A program made the position numbers and the translations under genes. A stretch of DNA of 64,000 nt from Brachionus rotundiformis (Eukaryota; Rotifera; Eurotatoria; Ploima; Brachionidae). Shown in pieces: positions 1 through 11,096 of the stretch; within the stretch, counting starts at the first letter, position 1; the number at the start of each line of letters is the position of its first letter. The notes beneath the pieces were generated by a model. The model made no database searches. It saw only the letters and a program-made list of their open reading frames with translations, and had not been told where the DNA came from. The stretch spans positions 5,463,281 to 5,527,280 of the forward strand of contig JAESIW010000020.1 of NCBI GenBank assembly GCA_016802295.1, written 5' to 3'.

Positions 1-1901
1 CAATTCAAAAACCAAAAGAACAAAATGAGGAAAAAATGTCAAACAATTGTCAAGAAAAATCTTTGGAAGATGTTCTCCTAGAATTGACACAAAATAGTGC
101 TGAAGTTTTGCTAAGCCAAGTTATTGTTCAATACCTAAAGCTCAGTTCAAAATTGGGCGAGCAAGCTATTCAAGTCTTAGAAATAACAATATTTTTTGTA
201 ATTAGAAAATTTTGATTTTTTCATTTATTGTATTCATAAGTTCTTAAAATAGGTGAATGATTTGTTGGATGGAAGTTTGGTAAACATAGAAACTATTGGC
301 TTTATTCAATTATATGAAAAATATTCCAAGTCTCAACTGCATAATACAATTATTACATCCTCAAGACTAATGCTTAAGCGAATGGGTTTCAGTTTTTACA
401 TCGACAAAGACGGAAAATACATGATAAAGTTGCCATCCAAAGCTTGGAACCACAAATTTAAGCTAATATATAAAGTACTAAATGAAATAAAAAGTAAGAA
501 ATTAAACTTTAAAATATAATTATTTATGATATAATTCAAATTTGATTTATTAGATTTTTCAATAAACATTTTGAAAGAATTCTACGATACTTCCAAAAGT
601 ACCACTGGAAAAGAACTCCTAATTTTAATAGTAATTAATAAAATAATTTATTTCAACAAAATACATCCATAATTTTTAGTTCTAGCAATAGAAACTATTA
701 GGTTATAATTAAGAAATGGATTTTTTCGGAATTGTTTTTTTGATTGACTTGGAAAACTCGGTAAATTGGTCATAAAATTTTCAGTAAAATAATAGCATAA
801 TATTTTTGATGGCTTATTCTGAGTTGAATTTTCTAATATGTTTTTAAATTGTGGATGTCTCTTAAATTTTAAAAATTGATAATTTATTTTTTATATTTAA
901 TTAATAGAAACAGCATCAGACAAATAAAAAAACAGATACTAAAAAATTGACTCTAAGAACCAAGACTTATAGAATGTTTGAAGTGTTTTTAAATTACATA
1001 TCAAAAAATAAGACTGAAAACGAACCTGAGAACAAAACTCAACTCGAAATTGAGAATGAAATTTTCAATCGAATCAACTTATTGGCAACGATTGTGCTAA
1101 GTGACTCAAACAAAAATGAGTCGGAAAAATCCTTGGAAGAATTTGTTGATTTATATTTTAAGAATTTAGAGAAAGATGATGACGAAGAAAACGAAAGCCA
1201 GTATTCAACACTATCTTCAATTATCGGACTACAAAAAAATTCTGATAAAAAATCTGAAAGTGATCGAGAAATGTAAAATGAATAAAATTTTTTATTTTTT
1301 TCTTAAATTTTAATTTTTAATTACTAGAAAAATTTATCATGAGCAAGATTTTGTGGGTAAATTTGGTGATCACAGATCAAGACTTCATAAAATGATAGAA
1401 GTAAATGTTGACACACAGTCTGAAACACCTTATGTGTATGACAAGTACCTGAGTGAATTGCTGGACCGTGATATGAATTATTGCTCAACAACTCAAATCG
1501 AGCAAAGTACATTTACCAAAGAATGGTTCGAAACAGAAACAGTTTCCAAAACTAGATTGGAATCGGATAAATTTGATAGTGATTTTAGATGCAACAGTTT
1601 TATAAAACTGGAAGAAAAAGAATACATGGACCAAATAATTACAACTACCACAACTATAAGAAAATTAAACAACGAAGATTTATTCACGATATGTGACACA
1701 AATTTAAATGATTTATCAGAGCATCCAATAATACAAACTGACCAAGTTTTTAAATTAACCAAAGAAGCGAACAATCCATCAACAAAATTGAAAATTAATA
1801 ATTTACCTCATTTTTATGAATCTAATAAGAACGAAACGATTTTCACTGAAAACGAAAATATTTATAATTGTCTAACAAATTATACGTATGAACAGCCATA
1901 A
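1..1901 (+). CDS. Unrecognised gene, 3' portion (five exons visible)
   Basis: I do not recognise this protein. Five exons join in phase: 3-173, 253-493, 554-630, 908-1272 and 1328-1901, with GT donors after 173, 493, 630 and 1272 and TAG acceptors before the next exons. The visible part is about 475 residues; the start lies upstream of the window. The N-terminal visible half is rich in leucine, isoleucine and lysine and looks helical, with a solenoid- or winged-helix-like feel. The middle is acidic and lysine-rich (DDDEEN around base 1180). The last exon is polar, Thr/Asn/Glu-rich and low in hydrophobics, as in a disordered tail. No signal peptide, membrane segment or catalytic motif is visible. 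An AATAAA lies near 1987. I am confident this is coding because phase is preserved over four introns, but its function is unknown. Confidence 0.7.
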
Positions 1902-3061
1902 ACTGATAATTAGATTTTTTAAAATAGTGACATTAGAAAAAGTAATTGTTAAAAATTTAATTTATTAATAGTTGTATATAGATAAATAAATAAACGCATA
2001 ATTTTAATGTAATAAAAATATATGATTTTTTAGAAATAATTTTTTTAAAACTCCATCATTTACTATTTTTGATTTTCTATAAACATATCATATTGAATAA
2101 TAATATTTAATTCATTTTTTTAAATCAAAAACGTAATTCGATCACTTAGTTTTAAAATTTTTTAGGAATTTATTTCTTAAGTTCTTTTATTTGATAGATA
2201 AAAAATTTAAACTATGGTAATCAACTAAGAACAAGTAGCAGTAATAGCCAGAATTGTCCGAAAATAAAAAACTCAACTGGTCTGACTTAATTTTTTTCCT
2301 TCTCTTCTTAAAACAGGTCAATATAATTGGCATAATAATTAATTCTAAATATCTTTAAATTAACTTTAAATGCTTTTCTAAAAATTTTCATCTAAATTTT
2401 GTTTATAAATGAGAACTTAAAAAATATGTATCATTTGGTTTTTGGTCTTACATAAAGCAAATTAGTTACAGTTAAATCAATAAGCAACAAGACTTAATAA
2501 ATAGATTATATTGTTATTAGAATTTTGTCTCAGAATTGGTAGCCAGCCGATGGAACCTTTGGAACCGAATTTCTTGACATTAAACTCTTTTTGACTATAC
2601 ATAATATTAAATAATAAAAATAATTTAATCAAATAGATTGATTTGTTCAGTATTTGTCTAGTTTATTAAAAAAAAGTGGTCTATTAAGTAACCCATTGGA
2701 CAACATACGATTTTAGTGTTTATCATAAACACTTTTTTTCTTTTTGAAAAAAAGTTTTTTGCTTTTTTTTTAAAAATATACATCAGAATGTAGGAAATTT
2801 TATCTCTTTTCAGAATATTTATGATTTTTAAAAAAATTCAATTAAATTCATTGAATAACTGGGCATGAAAGAACTAAAACTTTTTAAAGAGTTATTTTGT
2901 TTTAGTTTTGGTTATTTTGACTAGGAACAAAAAATTTTTGTTGATCTCCCAAAAAATGAAATTCAGATAGCACTTAAGTTCTTAATTTCTGGAACTTCAG
3001 TATATATATTTTTTATATTTGTCACAAAGTATGTAGGCTAAAAGAAGGGTTTTAACTACTC
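1902..3061. other. Intergenic AT-rich spacer
   Basis: This stretch holds the probable 3' UTR and polyadenylation region of the upstream gene and otherwise AT-rich sequence with no supportable exon. The only notable structure is a perfect 9-bp hairpin at 2715-2733. Confidence 0.5.
2715..2733. repeat. Perfect short inverted repeat followed by T-run
   Basis: AGTGTTTAT and ATAAACACT flank a single C, giving a 9-bp perfect inverted repeat followed by a run of seven T. It could be a fossil transposon terminus or chance in AT-rich DNA. A one-base loop is too tight for a normal RNA hairpin, so a cruciform or a palindromic protein site is more likely than a terminator. Confidence 0.4.
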
Positions 3062-3360
3062 GGTTAAGCTTGTGGGACAAAAATCTGACTCATCATCTAC
3101 TTCAATAATTCAACAATGAGCAACCAACAAATATTACACAGACAATCATTTCGAGGACCAAAATATCCAGGGATAAAGCCAAAATTTCTCTTGAAGAAAA
3201 TTCAACTGATCCTTTAAATGTGAACGTTTACAGGCCAATATGACCTCAATACGCCTATACACATAATCAAATATTGAACATTGTTTACAATAATCAATCA
3301 TCAGAAAATCAAAACTATCAAACCAAAAAACGTAAAGGTGGAAGACCAAGAAAAAACTAA
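3062..3360 (+). pseudogene. Decayed reading-frame relic ending in an AT-hook
   Basis: Coding-like sequence switches frame several times. One frame near 3084-3115 reads S-D-S-S-S-T-S-I before a stop. Another, ending with the TAA at 3358-3360, finishes in KKRKGGRPRKN, a textbook AT-hook core (GRPRK) with basic flanks. Stops such as the TGA at 3241-3243 separate the pieces. Bases 3084-3131 are about two-thirds identical, without gaps, to 53902-53949 at the start of the relic ORF inside the transposon at 53668-54204. I infer a decayed member of the same mobile family. A single-copy gene fragment is the alternative. Confidence 0.4.
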
Positions 3361-3647
3361 TTTTTTTTATTTTTGCAAGTATTTTTTCTACAATTATAAA
3401 AAATTTAGCGTATTGCAAAAGAAAATTAGAAAAAAAATACTTGGCAAATTATTCTAGTTAAAATTAAAAATAAAACTACAAATTTTTCTATTTTATTTAA
3501 AATAAAAAATCATCTAAGCTAAAAATTTTAAAATAAGGCATCTGAAATCAAAGTAGTTATCATCTTAACTAATGCTTAAAATAAAAATACAGAGTTGACA
3601 AATTTTAAAAATGATTACAACAAATAAAAACAAACTAGAATAATTTC

Positions 3648-5465
3648 TTAAAATTTTCTCTTCTCTCTACAATCAACATTATTCAAATAGTCACATAGTC
3701 CAAGCTTTTCGTTAAAATACAGTCCATTCGGGCAATTTTGAATGTAGAATCGTTCATAATAGGTTCCAAAGTCAACACATTGGATAAACTGTGAGCAATT
3801 AATTGGATGCGAAAACAGGCCGTTCTTGGGACATTTAAATTTGGCATTTTCAAGATCTAAAATAATTTGTTTATAATAAATTAAATTTTTTACTACTTAA
3901 TAAAATACTTTGCTTATATTTATCACTTAAAACGTGTGTCCAATCATTTTCAGAATGAGTAGTCGGAGCTGATGTTGATGTTATTTTTTTAGTACTGGTA
4001 ACAGTGTTAGTGGTTTTAATTGGTGTAAAATTATCTATAGTTCGTAAATTATTCATATATTGAGGCAATTGAGTGGAAGATAAAACTTCGTCTAGTTTTG
4101 CTTTTAATTTTGAAAGCCAAGAGAGGGTAGTCTTTGAAACAGCGAATTTTGAAGTACTTTTTTCTGTTGGCTTGATTTCTTGTACAAAATCGGTTTTGGT
4201 TTCATCTGGCACACTGGTTATCTCAAACTCAGATTTAAAATCATTGTTCAGAGGCTTTTTGACCACAATATTTAAATGCTCATTTGGTTTGATGCCTAGT
4301 TTTTGTCTTATAGACTGATCGTCTAACAAGCTTTTTGACAAAGAGTCATTTATTTTCAGCTTATACAATAGTGGTAAATTAACAGGAGTGGTTGTATATA
4401 TGGGCATTTTTGTTGGCATTCTCTTAGTGGAAAACTTAGTGGACAGTTTGTTAATTTTTTTTAGTAATTCAATTGGCAGAATTGGTTTGGTACTTTGGTT
4501 ACTAGTAAAAATTGGATGAATTTTTGGCCGAGTTGGCCTGTGAGTTGAAATTAAATTTTTATTATTTTCTGTTATATTCTGATTAATATTTAAATCTTTC
4601 TGACTTTTGGAGTCTTTTTGGACTATTTTGTTTAGATGTTCTTTAAATTTATCTGCTTTGATTCCATTTTTATAATTTCCATGAGACAAATATTGAGCTA
4701 GAAGTTTTTTAAAATTTCTTGTTAAATGATCAAATGAAGTAACTTCGGAAAACTTGATGTTATTTGGATAACTGGACAAAGCTGGTGATTTTTCCGGATG
4801 CTTTCGATAATTAGTTAGAGTATTATGATGATTATTCCAAAGTGATGATGTGCTATTAGAATTGATTTTTTTTAATTTATCTCTGGTTTCTTGGTTATCT
4901 CCAACCAAATTTCTTAAATCAAGGATTCCAGCAGCATTGCACCTATTGAAGTTTATTAATGATGATCTATTAACCTTATACTATTAGAAAAAGATACCTA
5001 TTGAAATCACAAAAACAATATGTTGCCCCTTCTTCCTCTACATAACAGCCATTTTTTATAACCATTTCTCCTAAATCCATTCCATAAGTACAGCCTCTGT
5101 GAAGAACTAAATTTTTTTGTCAATATTTATCAAAAAAATTAGATTTTTGAATGTAAATTACAATAATTATCATAAGGATTAGTGTAAACAACACACTTGC
5201 TTTGTTTTGGACATTTAACAGTAGAGACCATTGTATCTATGACTCGCTTTCCACAATACATGTCTCTTGAATTACACCAGTAGCACTCAATATAATCAGC
5301 TAGAATTATTTTTAAAATATAAATTTATCTTGAAAATTTCCATCTTACCATCAATTGGAACATCAGTCTTAATTCCAAATATGCACGAAATCTAATAAAA
5401 TATAAAATTATTTAAATAATAAATAGATTATTTAGTCTTACAATTGAAAAGATAATAAACCACAT
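3648..5465 (-). CDS. Secreted Ly6/three-finger domain fused to a peritrophin-A chitin-binding domain
   Basis: Six exons join in phase to about 518 residues: 5442-5465, 5349-5391, 5162-5299, 4998-5106, 3909-4942 and 3648-3856. The first two exons encode a signal peptide (MWFIIFSIISCIFG). Next comes a cysteine-rich domain of roughly 80 residues that starts ECYWCNSRDMYC and ends YCFCDFNRCN. That is the spacing and closing C-x-x-CN of Ly6/uPAR (quiver/sleepless-like) three-finger domains. A Ser/Thr/Lys/Pro-rich linker of about 340 residues follows and looks disordered and mucin-like. The last exon is a six-cysteine peritrophin-A/CBM14 domain (CPKNGLFSHPINCSQFIQC through YLNNVDC). It is expected to be extracellular and to bind chitin by the C-terminal domain. 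There is no GPI-type hydrophobic tail. The Ly6 assignment rests on cysteine pattern, whereas the CBM14 call is strong. Confidence 0.8.
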
Positions 5466-6768
5466 TGTCTGACAATTCTTCTAAGATATAAAAGATATTT
5501 TTTCTTTTTTTTATATCTAAAATAAAAATTTACTCGCTTTATATAAACTACACATACAAAAAGAAATACGAGTTTTGGTTAATTAAGCTTGTTTTACATT
5601 TTACTTTATTATTAACTATTAATCCAATTTAAAGATATTAAATCAAAAACGAGTTGGTCTTTTCTGATCTATTGAAACAAATTTATCAATGTGTACTTTT
5701 TTTTGAAGCTGTAATTGTTTTAATTTTGAATGAGATTAAGCTCAATAGATAAATGTTTAAAATTTCCGTTTTGTGTAAACCATTGAAAGCTACCCAAAAA
5801 CTCAATGAATGTGTTAATGCCCTAGACTAGATTGCAATATTTAATTACAATTAATTTGCAATAAACTTTAATTCTTGTTAAAATAGTAATATTTGGTTCT
5901 TTTGGTCACCAACAAAACAGGGATCGCTTTTATTATGTTTATCTAACGAAGGTGTCTAAAAGTTTTTGTTAGAATAAGGATATAATATTTAAATATTGAA
6001 GTGATAATTTGTTGTACTCTTTTTATTGTGTTCTTTTATTCTAATAATCCAAAGGTAAATTTCATATACCCAAATTTAAATGTATAATTGATTGATTATT
6101 AAGTAACTTATATTTTTGTATAAGTATCTAATTTAAATATATTCTTTCTTGAGTTCATTTGGTGATCTAAATAAAATAACCATTAACTTTTTTTAAAGTA
6201 AATTAATATAATTTGGTACAAAAAGTTGAAATTTATCTTGTTTTCAATATTTTTTAAAACAATCATTGATTAGAATAAAAAGAACCATTATAGTCTGAAA
6301 TAAAATTTTAAACTTCTGATAGAAATTTAATTATAATTTAATTATAGTTGATCATATTTAAAGCTTTATAAAACTAGAGTTAGAATTAAAATTATTTAAA
6401 AGTTTCATTCTATTTTAACCACCGGCTTTATTGGCAATAAAAAATTAAACTCAATCGTCTAAGTAAGACAGAATCTTATTTGATCATAAGCTAAAGAAAA
6501 ATTCGAAAAATAGTTTTAGAAAATTCATTCCAATTCAGTATAATTTAAAATAAAAATTTAATTGATATTTGATTTCAAATTATTTTTTTAATTATTTACA
6601 TATTTTGTTACAAAAATTATCTCAAACTCATCAAATAATTTTTAGAAAAAAAAATCCCAAAATCAGATAAATATGTGTTCATTACAATTGTCTAATTTTC
6701 TTTTTTATGAATAGATAGAAAATTTATTTTAAATTTATTTATCTAAAATTTAACTAAAATAACTAAAA
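5466..6768. other. Intergenic AT-rich spacer
   Basis: This stretch lies between the 5' end of the Ly6-CBM14 gene and the 3' end of DHTKD1, both on the minus strand. I see no exon, RNA gene or repeat. It presumably contains the promoter of the former. Confidence 0.5.
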
Positions 6769-9700
6769 TCAAAATTTTTCAAAAGGTCTATTGACAACGT
6801 GCTGAGCTTCTTTGGTATGAATTTCGCCAATACCTGCTATTGTATTATGAGCTTCTCTACCTGAATACTTAAGTTTAATGCCGAGAATATTCTCAAAACG
6901 AGGTGATACAAATGACCAAGCACCCATATTTCTATGCTCTTCCTGTGACCAAATAAACTCGTTGGCATTTTTATATCGCTCTGTGACATTTCTTATTTCA
7001 TAAGCTGGAAAGGGGCTTAACTCTTCTACACGGATCAAAGCAACATCTTTGATATCTCTCTTTGTTCTTTCGTTTTCCAAGGCATAATAATGCTTACCAA
7101 ATACGAATATCAGACGTTTTACTGAATCTTTGGAAGCAATCTGGTAAAAATTTAGGTTAATTAGGCTCAAATTTCAAGAGATTGTTAAATAAAGCATACT
7201 TTGTCGTCTATTACTGGTATAAATGACGTATTTTCACTCATATCTTCAAGATTTGAAACACATTCAGGCAAACGTAAAAGAGTTTTGGGTGATGCAACAA
7301 TTAATGGTTTTCGATATGGCATCATCATTTGTCTTCTCAGCAAATGAAAGTAATTAGCAGGTGTTGTTGGATTCGCTATAAAGAAATTTATATCATCAGA
7401 ATCAACTTTATCTTCTTTGCTTGAGCTCATTTGTAAAAATCTTTCTATTCTACAAGAAGAATGTTCAGGTCCAGCTCCGTCAAATCCATGGGGCAACAAA
7501 AGTACTAAACCTGATTGATACAGCCATTTGGTCTCGCCTGATGACACATAAGTGTCAATTATTATTTGAGCTCCATTGAAAAAATCCCCAAACTGTGCTT
7601 CCCAAATGACTAAGTTATTCGGATTGTCCAAAGAAAATCCTATATTACAATTTTTAGGTTAAATTACAAAATAAATTATTTTTACCATAATCAAAACCCA
7701 TCACTGCCTCTTCAGATAAAAAAGAGTTGCAAATCTTTGAAAAAAAATAATTCAATAGATTTTTTTTTCAATTAAATTACTTCAAAAAATGATTTTTGAT
7801 TTTTATCTATATTGTTTAGTGGAATGTAAGTTGTATTATTATTTTGATTAACAAGCATAGCATGTCTATGACTAAACGTTCCTCTGCCAACATCTTGACC
7901 ACTAATACGAACATTATATCCTTGAGTTATCAGGCTTCCAAATGCCAAAGCTTCTGCTGTTGACCAATCTATTTTTTTTCCAGAACGAATTCTTTCCAAT
8001 CTTTTTTGAACATGAGCACGCTCGATAGTAGAATGAATTGTGAAGTCATCAGGGTATGAAACAGATTTCATACCAACAAATTTCAAAATATCCAAATTAC
8101 AACCTGTATTCCAAATAGATCGATCATTATTAGATGAGAGCCTCATTTGTGACCATTGTTTTTTCAAATAGGTATTTCTGGGCTCAATTTTATAATTGTT
8201 TGTTTCAACTCTTGACAAAGCTAGATCCAACTCCGATTCAAAATTTTTTACTTCCTTTTCAACAGAATCAATTGCCAAGTTTTCATTAACCAAGTCTTTT
8301 CTGTATCTATCAGGAACTGTTTCACGTGAGTTAATTATTTTGTACATTAAAGGATTGGTAAATGATGGATCATCAAGTTCATTGTGTCCATATTTTCGAA
8401 AGCATATCATGTCTACTAAGACATCCTTTCCAAACTTGTTTCGGTATTCAACAGCAAATTGTCCTGCTTTGTAAGCGAGCTGGGAATAAAAAAGTTAAAT
8501 ATAGCTCCATTAATATATTTGTTTTTACCTCTGGGTCATCTCCATTTACATGGATAATCGGACACTCAAATCCTTTGGCTAAATCACTGTTGAATCGTCC
8601 AGATCGACCCAAATTAGATGGCAATGTAAAGCCTAATTGATTGTTGGTGATTAAATGAATTGTTCCACCAACAGAATAATTTGGTAATTTGGATAATTGA
8701 AATGTTTCTGATACAATTCCTTGTCCGGCAAAAGCTGCGTCACCATGTATCAAAAAAGAAGCTACTTTTTTCGAAATATGGCGAGGATCATCCGAATAAA
8801 GACCATCTTTTAAAGACATTTGCTTGGCACGGGCTTTTCCAAGAACCAGGGGGTCTACTGCTTCCAAGTGAGAAGGATTCTGAAGGAGAGAAACATGAAT
8901 TTTTTTGTCATTATAAGATAAGTCAGTTGAGCATGCTATAATAACAAAAAGTTTTAAAATAATTAATTAAAATTATTTTTAATTTATTTACGAAAATGGT
9001 GTGAAATATCACCAGTAGCTGTGACATCAATCGAATATTCACTCTTTCCTTTAATCTTTTTGAAAAAAATAGAATAAAAATTATTCAATATGTTATTCAA
9101 TAATAAACACCTTGGCAAAAAAAAGAATCGGATCAAGATTTAGCAAGCAAATCATTAAATTAAGTCTGCCTCGATGAGCAATTCCCATTATTAATTGTTC
9201 AATTTCTGTTTTTGCAAGACCGGAAAAAACTGAATGATAAAATGACATGGCTGATTCGCCTCCTTCAAGAGAATATCTCTTAAAAGAAGGAAATTTTGCG
9301 GCCAAAAAATGGTCAAACGCCTTTAGTTAAATTAATACTTGTTTGAACAAAATTCAAGTTTGTCTACCTGAGATTTCAGCATTAGATTCAAGATATCCAA
9401 TTTTGTTTGATTTTCAACTGTTTTGGACAAATGTTCCTCAAATTTTTGTTCAATCCATAATTTTTCTTCTGGACAAGCAATAAAGTCAAATTCTATGGAA
9501 ATTTTATCTGAATAAATTTTTTTAAGATAATTTTCAATTTCGTCAATAGTTAATTGTTGAGAATCAGATGCATGAATCAAATCTTTGATTGGATATGTGG
9601 TAGAATCTCTTTCCAGACCATAAGTGATGGGATCCAATTCGGAAAATTTGTTAGTGTTGTTTTGATCATTTAAAGGATCAAGTTGTGCAATTTTGTAACC

Positions 9701-9910
9701 ATATTGTCTATAGGCATGGATAAATCTGTACAAATTTGACTGGTTATTTCGACTTGTATTTGTATTTTTCAATTGATCTTGTAATTTTTCATCCGAAGTT
9801 TCAAATTTTTTGGTGTAGATTTCTGTCTGGTAATGATAATTTCTTGGATTCAAACTGGCCAAAAACGATTTTTGGTAAAAATGCTTAATTAGTTGAGAAG
9901 AGCGAAACAT
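6769..9910 (-). CDS. DHTKD1: 2-oxoadipate dehydrogenase E1 (DHTKD1), mitochondrial
   Basis: Eight exons join in phase to 927 residues: 9368-9910, 9111-9320, 8992-9055, 8529-8935, 7781-8479, 7686-7734, 7200-7639 and 6769-7140. The family is the thiamine-diphosphate-dependent E1 that decarboxylates 2-oxoadipate in lysine, hydroxylysine and tryptophan breakdown in the mitochondrial matrix. The N-terminus is basic and Ser/Tyr-rich without acidic residues, as in a targeting peptide. Family blocks seen in order are FDHFLAAKFPSFKRYSLEGG, GIAHRGRLNL, NPSHLEAVDP, HGDAAFAGQGIVSETF, NNQLGF, HVNGDDPE, SGQDVGRGTFSHRHA, WEAQFGDFFNGAQ, LLPHGFDGAGPEHSSCRIER and WSQEEHRNMGAWSFVSPRFE. Several of these match DHTKD1 rather than OGDH: FVGMKSV, GRGTFSHRHA, the FDGAGPEHSS block and the NMG-WSFVSPRFE ending. 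The length (DHTKD1 about 920) also fits better than OGDH (about 1020). Confidence 0.93.
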
Positions 9911-10246
9911 GATTGATTCCTTGAAATTTTAAAGTAAATTTGGCAAATTTTTTGCTAACTTAAATTATAATTTCTACAAGAAATTACATTATCAAAAGGG
10001 TGTGTGACTTCTCAAAGTCTTTATTTGTTTGTTGTAATATATTTAGATAAGCAAAGATAGGTCAAAATTTTAATAAAATATTAAATTCTTATTCGGTTTT
10101 CAACTATTGATTCGTCTAGTTTTATTTAAAATTAAAATTTTACTTTTAAGAACTAATATCTATGGTTATGAATTAAAAGATAATTAATGTATTATTTTTT
10201 TGTCTTATTTTTACCGTTTAAATTATGCAATTATTATCAAAAAAAT

Positions 10247-10381
10247 CGTTTCATTTTTTTTAAAATGAGCACAAAAATTTTTAAAATTTTAATTCAAATA
10301 TTTGTCTATTTTCTGTTAAAAATATAAGTTTATTTTGTTTAAATCAATTTCAATTTTCAATAAAAATTGGTAAAACTTTTC
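10247..10381 (+). repeat. Left flank of gap, duplicated at 10715-10849
   Basis: These 135 bases match 10715-10849 with only a few substitutions and indels. The match starts exactly at the first base after the N run and ends exactly at the last base before it. That is what a failed merge of two overlapping, slightly different contigs looks like. Confidence 0.8.
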
Positions 10382-10714
10382 NNNNNNNNNNNNNNNNNNN
10401 NNNNNNNNNNNNNNNNNNNNNNNNNNNNNNNNNNNNNNNNNNNNNNNNNNNNNNNNNNNNNNNNNNNNNNNNNNNNNNNNNNNNNNNNNNNNNNNNNNNN
10501 NNNNNNNNNNNNNNNNNNNNNNNNNNNNNNNNNNNNNNNNNNNNNNNNNNNNNNNNNNNNNNNNNNNNNNNNNNNNNNNNNNNNNNNNNNNNNNNNNNNN
10601 NNNNNNNNNNNNNNNNNNNNNNNNNNNNNNNNNNNNNNNNNNNNNNNNNNNNNNNNNNNNNNNNNNNNNNNNNNNNNNNNNNNNNNNNNNNNNNNNNNNN
10701 NNNNNNNNNNNNNN

Positions 10715-10849
10715 CGTTTCATTTTTTTTTAAATGAGCACAAAATTTTTTAAGATTCTAATTCAAATATTTGTCTATTTACTGTTAAAAATATAAGTTTA
10801 TTTTGTTTAGATCAATTTCAATTTTCAATAAAAATTGATAAAACTTTTC
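10715..10849 (+). repeat. Right flank of gap, copy of 10247-10381
   Basis: Second copy of the 135-base unit, immediately after the N run. It is probably the other haplotype of the same locus and not a tandem duplication. Confidence 0.8.
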
Positions 10850-11096
10850 ATCGATTTTATATTAATCTATCAATTTTCATGCTAAAAAAATCAAGCCAAA
10901 CAAAAACTAATTTTTATTTACAGTATCATTTATAAAATTTATATAAAAAATTTGTTCTTATAAATAAATTTAAAAATTTTATAACTTTAATCATAATATT
11001 TTATTAAATTTAATTAAAAAAAAAGAAATCGAAAAATTTTTGATTTTCAGATAAAAAAAAAGCAAATTTTTTAAATTTGGTCAATATTTACAATTT

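Larger units (their letters stand above)
9911..11096. other. Intergenic spacer with assembly gap
   Basis: AT-rich sequence upstream of DHTKD1, interrupted by 333 N at 10382-10714. No exon is seen. The gap flanks repeat each other (see the repeat entries). Confidence 0.6.

Noticed and set aside
6769..9910. Calling this gene OGDH
   Set aside because: The E1 blocks and the total length match DHTKD1 better than OGDH, including FVGMKSV and the NMG-WSFVSPRFE ending.
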